Shown in pieces: positions 58,641-64,000 of a DNA stretch of 64,000 bases. How positions within the stretch are numbered: position 1 is the stretch's first letter; every line of letters begins with the position of its first letter. A program made the translations under genes and the position numbers. The stretch comes from Tetragonia tetragonoides (Eukaryota > Streptophyta > Magnoliopsida > Caryophyllales > Aizoaceae): the NCBI GenBank assembly GCA_038025085.1, contig CM076141.1:12836001-12900000 (forward strand), given 5' to 3'. The notes beneath the pieces are model-generated. The model was not told where the DNA came from. It saw nothing but the letters and a program-made list of their open reading frames with translations, and did no database searches.

Positions 58641-58743
58641 AGCTCATTGAAAATACACATTATTATTACCAACTAAAACATTCAAAGATAAGAATAATTA
58701 AATCCCTTTAAAATTCAAAGATAAGTACAACTCACATCATTAC

Positions 58744-59192
58744 TAGGGCTGTTCATAACCGGTTATCTGAAATTTCGGGATATCCAGAAATCGGATATCC
58801 GAAATTTCGGATAGTGAATTTTGATATCCGAATCCGTATCCGAAATTTCGGATATCCGATATCCAATAAAGTTAACTTTTTCTATTTTGATTGACTTTAA
58901 TTTTGTTATTTTTCGGATATTTCGAATATTTTTGAATATTTCGGATATCCGAATCCGAAATTTATCCATAAATCCAAAAAGATGGATATTTCTCGGATAA
59001 ATTTTCGAAATTACGAATTTTTGGATATTTCGGATATCCAAAATTTTCAAAAGTTTATATCCGAATCCGTATGTGAAATTTCGGATATCCGCTTTTCAGA
59101 TATCCGAAAATTCGGATATCCGTTTTTTCGGATATTTTCGGATCGGATTTTCGGATCGGATGCTTGGACACAGATTCTTTTGAACATCCCTA
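58744..59192. mobile_element. hAT-like MITE made of GATATCCGAAATTTCGG repeats
   Basis: The ends TAGGGCTGTTCA and, reverse-complemented, TAGGGATGTTCA form an inverted repeat. The interior is filled with self-complementary words such as GGATATCCGAAATTTCGG. The left flanking octamer is ATCATTAC. On the right only ATC directly follows, and ATTAC is found just after the Harbinger element at 63,536, which suggests that the latter landed inside this element's target duplication. Confidence 0.6.
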
Positions 59193-59738
59193 ATCCAAGA
59201 GCATTGTTATCCTTGAACAAAACATTGGTCATGGAGGAGAGAGAAAGAGGGTGACCAACAATTTGGGGTTTATCCATGACCTAAATATGGGTCATGAGGA
59301 GAGAGAAAGATGACCAAAATATTTTGCGGCGTTTTTGCACCCAAAAACGACCGAAAGTGATACCCGACCATAGTGGGCCACCCTCACGTGAACTTAATTT
59401 TTTTTGGCTGAAAAACACCTGCAAAACGCAGCGTTTTTCAGCCAAAAAAAATTAGTCAGCCAGGCGCAGACACGCGCGTCAGGCGCCCAGTCCTGGCGCG
59501 CCACGTGTCGCGCCCTTGCTGGCTCAATTTTTTTTACCGTTGCATCTTTGCAACGATTATAAAATTAAAAAAAATCAAAAAAAAAACAAACAACGGCTAT
59601 ATTTTTTCGAGATCTATAAAATGAGACCCATTTTAGTATAATTTTGCACAATTCTAAAATCAGTCCTTCTCTCTCCTAATTTCATTATTTATTCCAAAAA
59701 TTCCTAAATTTCTCTAAAAAATCCTTTTCTTCTACAAT

Positions 59739-61091
59739 ATGAATCCTAATAATTTTCCCTTTGGTGGAAATAATAGGAACAACCAAAATCCTAATCCTAC
59801 CTAACCCGATCCCGAAATCAATGAAGAATTTATTTCGGATCCGCGTTTTGAAAAATATCTTCGAATGTATGGAGTCGATCCAAGTAATCGAAATGTTTTC
59901 CCACCATATCCAAATGCTCCTATTTCACTACAAAATTCATATCCAAATTATCCCACTCCATTTCAAAAAATTCACAACCTCCTTTTCCACAATTCCAAAC
60001 ACAATCACAAAATGGTTACCCAATATATCCAAATATTAGTCTTGGCTCATCTTCTCCTTCACTCCCGACTTTTGATGCCGGTAGTGAGCATCGTGATGAA
60101 GGAGATGATGAAGTTGTGGAAAAGGAGCCAGAAGAAGAACGTGGATATGGCAAGACGAAGTGGACGATAGAGCAATTTCGAGCCGTCATTTCTGCGTTTT
60201 TCATGGTGAGCACAGATGCTATCATCAACACCGGTCAGAAGCAAAGATCTTTCTATGCGAGAATGCGCGATCACTACGAGGAAGCTCGGAAGGAGAGGCC
60301 CAACGAACTTCCATTTCGAACAGTTGATATGGTAAGAAGTTGTTGGAAAAGAATTGCACCGGCGGTGATGAAGTGGGCCGGATGCTTTGAGGAGACTCAA
60401 AGGAGGGCAAGTGGTGAGAATGAGGCTGATGTGATGAAAGCGGCCAAAAAAAAGTACCAAGAAGACACTGGACATGACTTCCAATATATGGAATGTTATG
60501 AAATGATGAGCGGGTATAACAAGTGGAAGTTACATGTTGGCAACTCGATTGCCGGTAAGAGAAAAAAAGTTATGATAGAGGAAAGCGGCGACACCGGCAG
60601 TGGCAAGAGAAAGTCGACCGATGGAGATGACAATACAGAGACACCTACTTTTGTTCGTCCTATGGGTATCAAAGCGGCGAATAGGAGTAAAGGTAAGGAA
60701 AATGTCGAAAAATCTAAAGAAGTGCTAATAAATCTTAGTGATAGGATTGCAGCTCTAAATGAGTTTAGGGGAAGTGAGAATATGGATTTTGGAAAAAATA
60801 GAGTATAGGAAGAAGAAAGAGGAGAGGAGACAGAAAGAGCTGGAGAAGCAAAAATTCATGCAGCAGCAAGTGCTTCAATTTCAACAACAACAAGTGGAGA
60901 TACAATAACAAGCCCTTCAACGACAAATGGAGATGCAACAACAAGCCCTTCAAGTTGAACAACTACAAGTCCAGCTTCAGGAAAAAAAGTTGAAGTGACA
61001 AATGCTTCAAAAATTGATGGATAAGGAAGTTATATCACCTTCTGATGAGGCTCTTAAAATGAAGTTATATGCGGAATTATATAGTGTCTAG
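59739..61091 (+). pseudogene. Harbinger ORF1 (Myb/SANT-like DNA-binding protein), disrupted
   Basis: The start ATG 59739 (MNPNNFPFGG) is followed by TAA at 59802. The frame then shifts in an A-run near 59,970. The well-preserved middle (60,116-60,805) contains KTKWTIEQFRAVISAFFMVS, FRTVDMVRSCWKRIAP and CYEMMSGYNKWK, the trihelix/NAM-associated layout of Pong ORF1. A last frameshift near 60,806 precedes a Gln-rich coiled coil, with one more TAA, that ends LYAELYSV at TAG 61089-61091. In active Pong-type elements ORF1 binds the transposon ends and helps the transposase into the nucleus. About 430 residues would be normal. Confidence 0.82.
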
Positions 61092-61659
61092 ATTAATTAC
61101 ATTAGGTTATTTTTATTAGTGTTTTAATTAATGTTGGTTTAAGTAATGTTGTTTGAGGTAATGTTGCTTAAGTAATGATATTTTATTAACGTTGTATTTT
61201 TCTTTTTGTGTTTTTAAATCAAAGTTGTAATTCGATGGTTATGTAATGAAATTGAATGTTTATTTCATTATTATTATTGGTGTTTCAATTATTTCCTTAC
61301 ATTATGTTATTTTGTTTTTAGTTATTTGTCTTTTCATTTCAGTCTACCTTTCCAGTTAATAATTGCACATCTAATTTATTTGTCATAAATTATCACTGAC
61401 TTGTCCAGTCAAACTTTTGTTGATTTCAATTGAGTGGTGTATATAGAGTCAGCTTTAATAGTTTATAGTCACTTCAATTTTTGTTTGTGTTGACTGAATT
61501 ATTGTGCTACATATGCTGAGTTATAGCTTCCTCTTCTATTCTTCAAGCACTATAAATCTACTCGAACCAAATGCAACTAATTCACACCAAAACCAACTCC
61601 ATTATTCCTTTCTCTTAAAATCAAAATCCAAACTTATCTATTGCCTTTCTCCTAAAAAC

Positions 61660-62982
61660 ATGATTCCGTTCGCATTTCCAAAATTTAACTTATCTTCTAG
61701 TTCTAGTTCATCTTCTTCCGATGAACGACGAACGATCATCAGAGAGTTAGATAATGAGGTTGATGAAATGATTGGTGATGTTGTTAGCAATCATATTCCT
61801 CAACTCCTTGGTACCGTCTCTCATAGACAAAGGCGTAGGCGTACCGTCATTGAGAGAAACCGTGAGTGTGGTCACGAGCAAGTAATTGAGGATTATTTTG
61901 GGCGTATCACAACATATTCCCCCAAGACATTTCGACTACGATTCCGCATGCGGCGCCACGTCTTTCAACGTATAATAGACTTTGAAGGCTGATCAAAGTG
62001 ATAATTACTTTCAACGTCGAGATGATGCATGTGGTAGACTCGGAATTTCAGTTGAGCAAAAGTGCACAGCAGCTACGCGTATGTTAGCAAACGGAACTTC
62101 AGCCGATTTGAATGATGAATATCTAAGGATGAGTGGATCAGTTTCTCGGAATTCCCTTCACAAATTTTGTGAAGGTGTCGTTAATTAGAAATTTTGGAGC
62201 AGAGTATATGAGGAGACCTACGGTAGAAGATATGCAACGGTTGCTTCGCAAAGGGGAGCAACGTCGATTCCCAGGCATGATGGGTAGTATCGACTGCATG
62301 CACTGGGAGTGGAAAAATTGTCCAGCTATTGCCTCGTATGATGTTTTGATTTGGCACGCATTCTTCAGGATTCCTGGTTCGTGCAATGACCTCAATGTCC
62401 TTTATCGATCTTCGGTGTTCAATGATATCTTAAATGGTGTAGCACCACCGGTTTCATTTACGGTGAGAGGTCACACTTACAATATGGGATACTATTTGAC
62501 AGATGGTATCTACCCACTTTGGGATGCATTCATCCAAGCAATCAAAAATCCACAAACCTGTAAAATAAAAAAGTTTTCTGAAATACAAGAGGGGTGAGAA
62601 AGGACGTGGAACGTGCTTTTGGGGTGCTACAAGCTCGGTTTGCCATCCTTCGAAGGCCAGCATTAACATGGGATGAAGGTATGTTATGGACAATTATGAT
62701 GGCTTGCATAATAATGCATAATATGATAGTGGAGGATGAAAGACCCCTGGGGATGTTTTGGTGACTGAGCATGACATCAACTTTGAAGGAGGTGAAGTAT
62801 CTGATGACGACGACGAGGATGAAGACCGCGACGAGGAGGAAGAACGAAGAAAGTGTCGTGAACGTGTTGATATCACTAAATATATGGCTAATAGACGCGA
62901 CCTTCGCGATAAGAATGTGCATATGGCCCTAAAAAAGGACTTGATTGAAAATATATGGGAAAAATTCAAGAATTCAGCTTGA
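61660..62982 (+). pseudogene. PIF/Harbinger transposase (DDE_4 type), disrupted
   Basis: The start ATG 61660 (MIPFAFPKFNL) is followed by a Ser-run and FRLRFRMRRHVFQRII. Frameshifts occur near 61,980, 62,185, 62,580 and 62,755. DDE landmarks remain: GSIDCMHWEWKNCP (first Asp), YLTDGIYPLW (second Asp) and RKDVERAFGVLQARFAI (Glu). Between WKNCP and ASYDVLIWHAFF about 20 residues expected in the family (the GQY...KPTI part) are missing, an in-frame deletion. The acidic C-terminus ends KDLIENIWEKFKNSA. This enzyme would cut and rejoin the element's ends at TWA sites. It cannot be functional in this copy. Confidence 0.85.
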
Positions 62983-63535
62983 TCGAAGAAGCGAAAACAA
63001 GTTACGCGATTTTCTCTATCCTACTTTGTATTTTTAAATTATGGTTGTTATGTTCTCGTATTACCTATCATTAATTATCATGTCATTTTCTAATTAAGTA
63101 ATATTATCTTATTTTAATCAACGAAATCCATATAACTAAATGATTCCTAAAATAAAATAATTAATGAAGATAATCATGAATAACCCATTAACGATAATTA
63201 AATAATACATTAATTAATTATCGAAAAATTATATTAAACGAAAATTATTAATATTAAATATTTTAAATGGTATAATTATACTTCAAAGTTGGCATTTGCA
63301 ATACATAATAATCTGAAACAAAATAAATATAAAGTTGGAGGAGAGAGAAAATGTGGTGGGGTAGGGTCAAACATAGGAGAGAGAGAGTGTGTGTGATGAC
63401 CAAAACTTTTTGGTTCATGGATAAACTTATTTTTTTCATGTTGTTCATAGTGTTGGTCATGGTGAGGTGGAGGAGGGAGAAAGTAGGATAGAGAAGGATA
63501 AACGACCAAATTCCCGATCATGGATAAGAATGCTA

Positions 63536-63807
63536 TTACAATAGGAATTCACAACTAACCATCTAAAAATGGAGTGAAGCAAAATCAATCTGAATATCTA
63601 CCTCTTGTTTTCTAAGAGGACAGGCATCAATTAAGGAACAAACAATTAGTTTAAAAGAGATCAAACCTCCAGGCAAAGTTCAGATTCATTAGTAGAAGAA
63701 ATAAGGGAGACTTCTTTTTTTTCCTCCCCTTTGTGATAAGAGAGGGGATTTTTGGGTACATTTATTTTTATTTTCCAAATAAAAAGAAGAAAGAAAAAAG
63801 GGACAAC
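63536..63807. other. Intergenic region, possible promoter of the right-edge peptide gene
   Basis: AT-rich sequence with purine tracts (GAAGAAAGAAAAAAGGG just before the ATG at 63808). No clear TATA box is seen and no coding region. Confidence 0.35.
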
Positions 63808-63906
63808 ATGAGGCCAACATCATTGTTGTGTTTGGTTTTGGTCATTAGCATGGGACTCCTAATGAACATGAACAACCATGGTGTATATGCAGCAGGTCCG
63901 CGTTAA
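63808..63906 (+). CDS. Start of a possible short secreted-peptide gene (signal peptide visible)
   Basis: ATG 63808 opens a 32-codon frame that looks like a signal peptide: MRPTS, a hydrophobic core LLCLVLVISMGLL, then a polar region and a VYA|A cleavage-like site. TAA follows at 63904. In the next frame, open from about 63,890 to the window end, the sequence reads CKRNPAPAGCPSGPRPNGPNG, a Cys/Pro/Gly-rich stretch like the mature part of a small plant peptide. Either a frameshift separates the two parts or the match is chance, because the distance is too short for an intron. The 3' part may run beyond the window. I do not recognise the family. Confidence 0.35.
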   Translation: MRPTSLLCLVLVISMGLLMNMNNHGVYAAGPR

Positions 63907-64000
63907 GTACATTAACCTTAACTTATGCAAAAGAAATCCTGCTCCTGCTGGTTGCCCTTCGGGCCCGCGCCCAAATGGGCCAAATGGCCTTAAGCGTTCA

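Larger units (their letters stand above)
59199..63535 (+). mobile_element. PIF/Harbinger (Pong-type) DNA transposon, decayed but two-gene complete
   Basis: The left end GAGCATTGTTATCCTTGA and the right end, reverse-complemented, TAGCATTCTTATCCATGA are inverted repeats that remain similar further inward. Both subterminal regions carry GGAGGAGAGAGAAA and GGTCATG words. Inside lie the two genes expected of Pong-type elements in the same orientation: a Myb-like ORF1 (59739-61091) and a DDE transposase (61660-62982). Both have stops and frameshifts, so the element is probably inactive. A 3-bp TSD is not visible. Confidence 0.8.

Noticed and set aside
1..64000. CRISPR arrays, rRNA genes, bacterial-type operons or an integrated virus
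   Set aside because: None seen. Regular repeats here are minisatellites, LTRs or duplicated units. The Copia extra ORF lies in the env-like position but shows no viral envelope features.

Overview
The window is nuclear DNA of a flowering plant, probably a eudicot. The evidence is AT-rich sequence, genes split by GT-AG introns, plant-specific gene families, and a dense layer of plant transposons: Copia LTR elements, Harbinger, hAT, Stowaway and Mutator-like elements, and tRNA-derived SINEs. The species cannot be fixed from the sequence alone. There are no bacterial-type operons, no CRISPR array, no rRNA and no functional tRNA gene.

Positions 1-31,300 are the gene-rich part, and every confident host gene here lies on the minus strand. 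In order they are: a 110-residue LYR-motif protein (412-1375); a 440-residue MHK/CDKF-4-like protein kinase rebuilt here from 17 exons (6378-11833); and two tandem copies of a chloroplast-envelope-type quinone oxidoreductase (22363-24998 and 26526-31316). Each oxidoreductase has four exons and the pair share identical intron positions. The kinase-oxidoreductase neighbourhood matches the adjacent Arabidopsis loci At4g13020 and At4g13010, so it looks like conserved microsynteny. The kinase-oxidoreductase gap (13.4-22 kb) is filled by an hAT-like element, a SINE, a decayed FAR1-like fragment, a GGTCAC-type minisatellite and a Ulp1-peptidase-like remnant. A 1-kb Mutator-like element with a perfect 9-bp target duplication sits just upstream of the LYR gene.

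Positions 31.4-38.7 kb are intergenic sequence with several MITEs and one intact single-exon gene for a small membrane-associated plant protein (36841-37293, minus).

Positions 38,789-56,946 are one large Ty1/Copia retrotransposon of SIRE/Maximus-like layout, bounded by the target duplication CATAG. It has a tRNA-Met primer site, a gag with stops, almost no pol, and an extra ORF downstream of pol. Its interior holds an unusual head-to-tail amplification of about 1.7 kb: RNase H end, linker, TATA-type promoter and start of the extra ORF. Two solo-LTR-like insertions of one other family lie in it in opposite orientation, one in the 5' LTR and one in the extra ORF, each with its own 5-bp target duplication.

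Positions 57-64 kb hold a roughly 310-bp satellite-like array, an hAT-like MITE, and a decayed 4.3-kb PIF/Harbinger (Pong-type) element with both its Myb-like ORF1 and its transposase. At the right edge is the start of a possible short secreted-peptide gene. No biochemical pathway links the host genes. The kinase, oxidoreductases, LYR protein and small membrane protein are independent housekeeping-type genes inside a transposon-shaped landscape.
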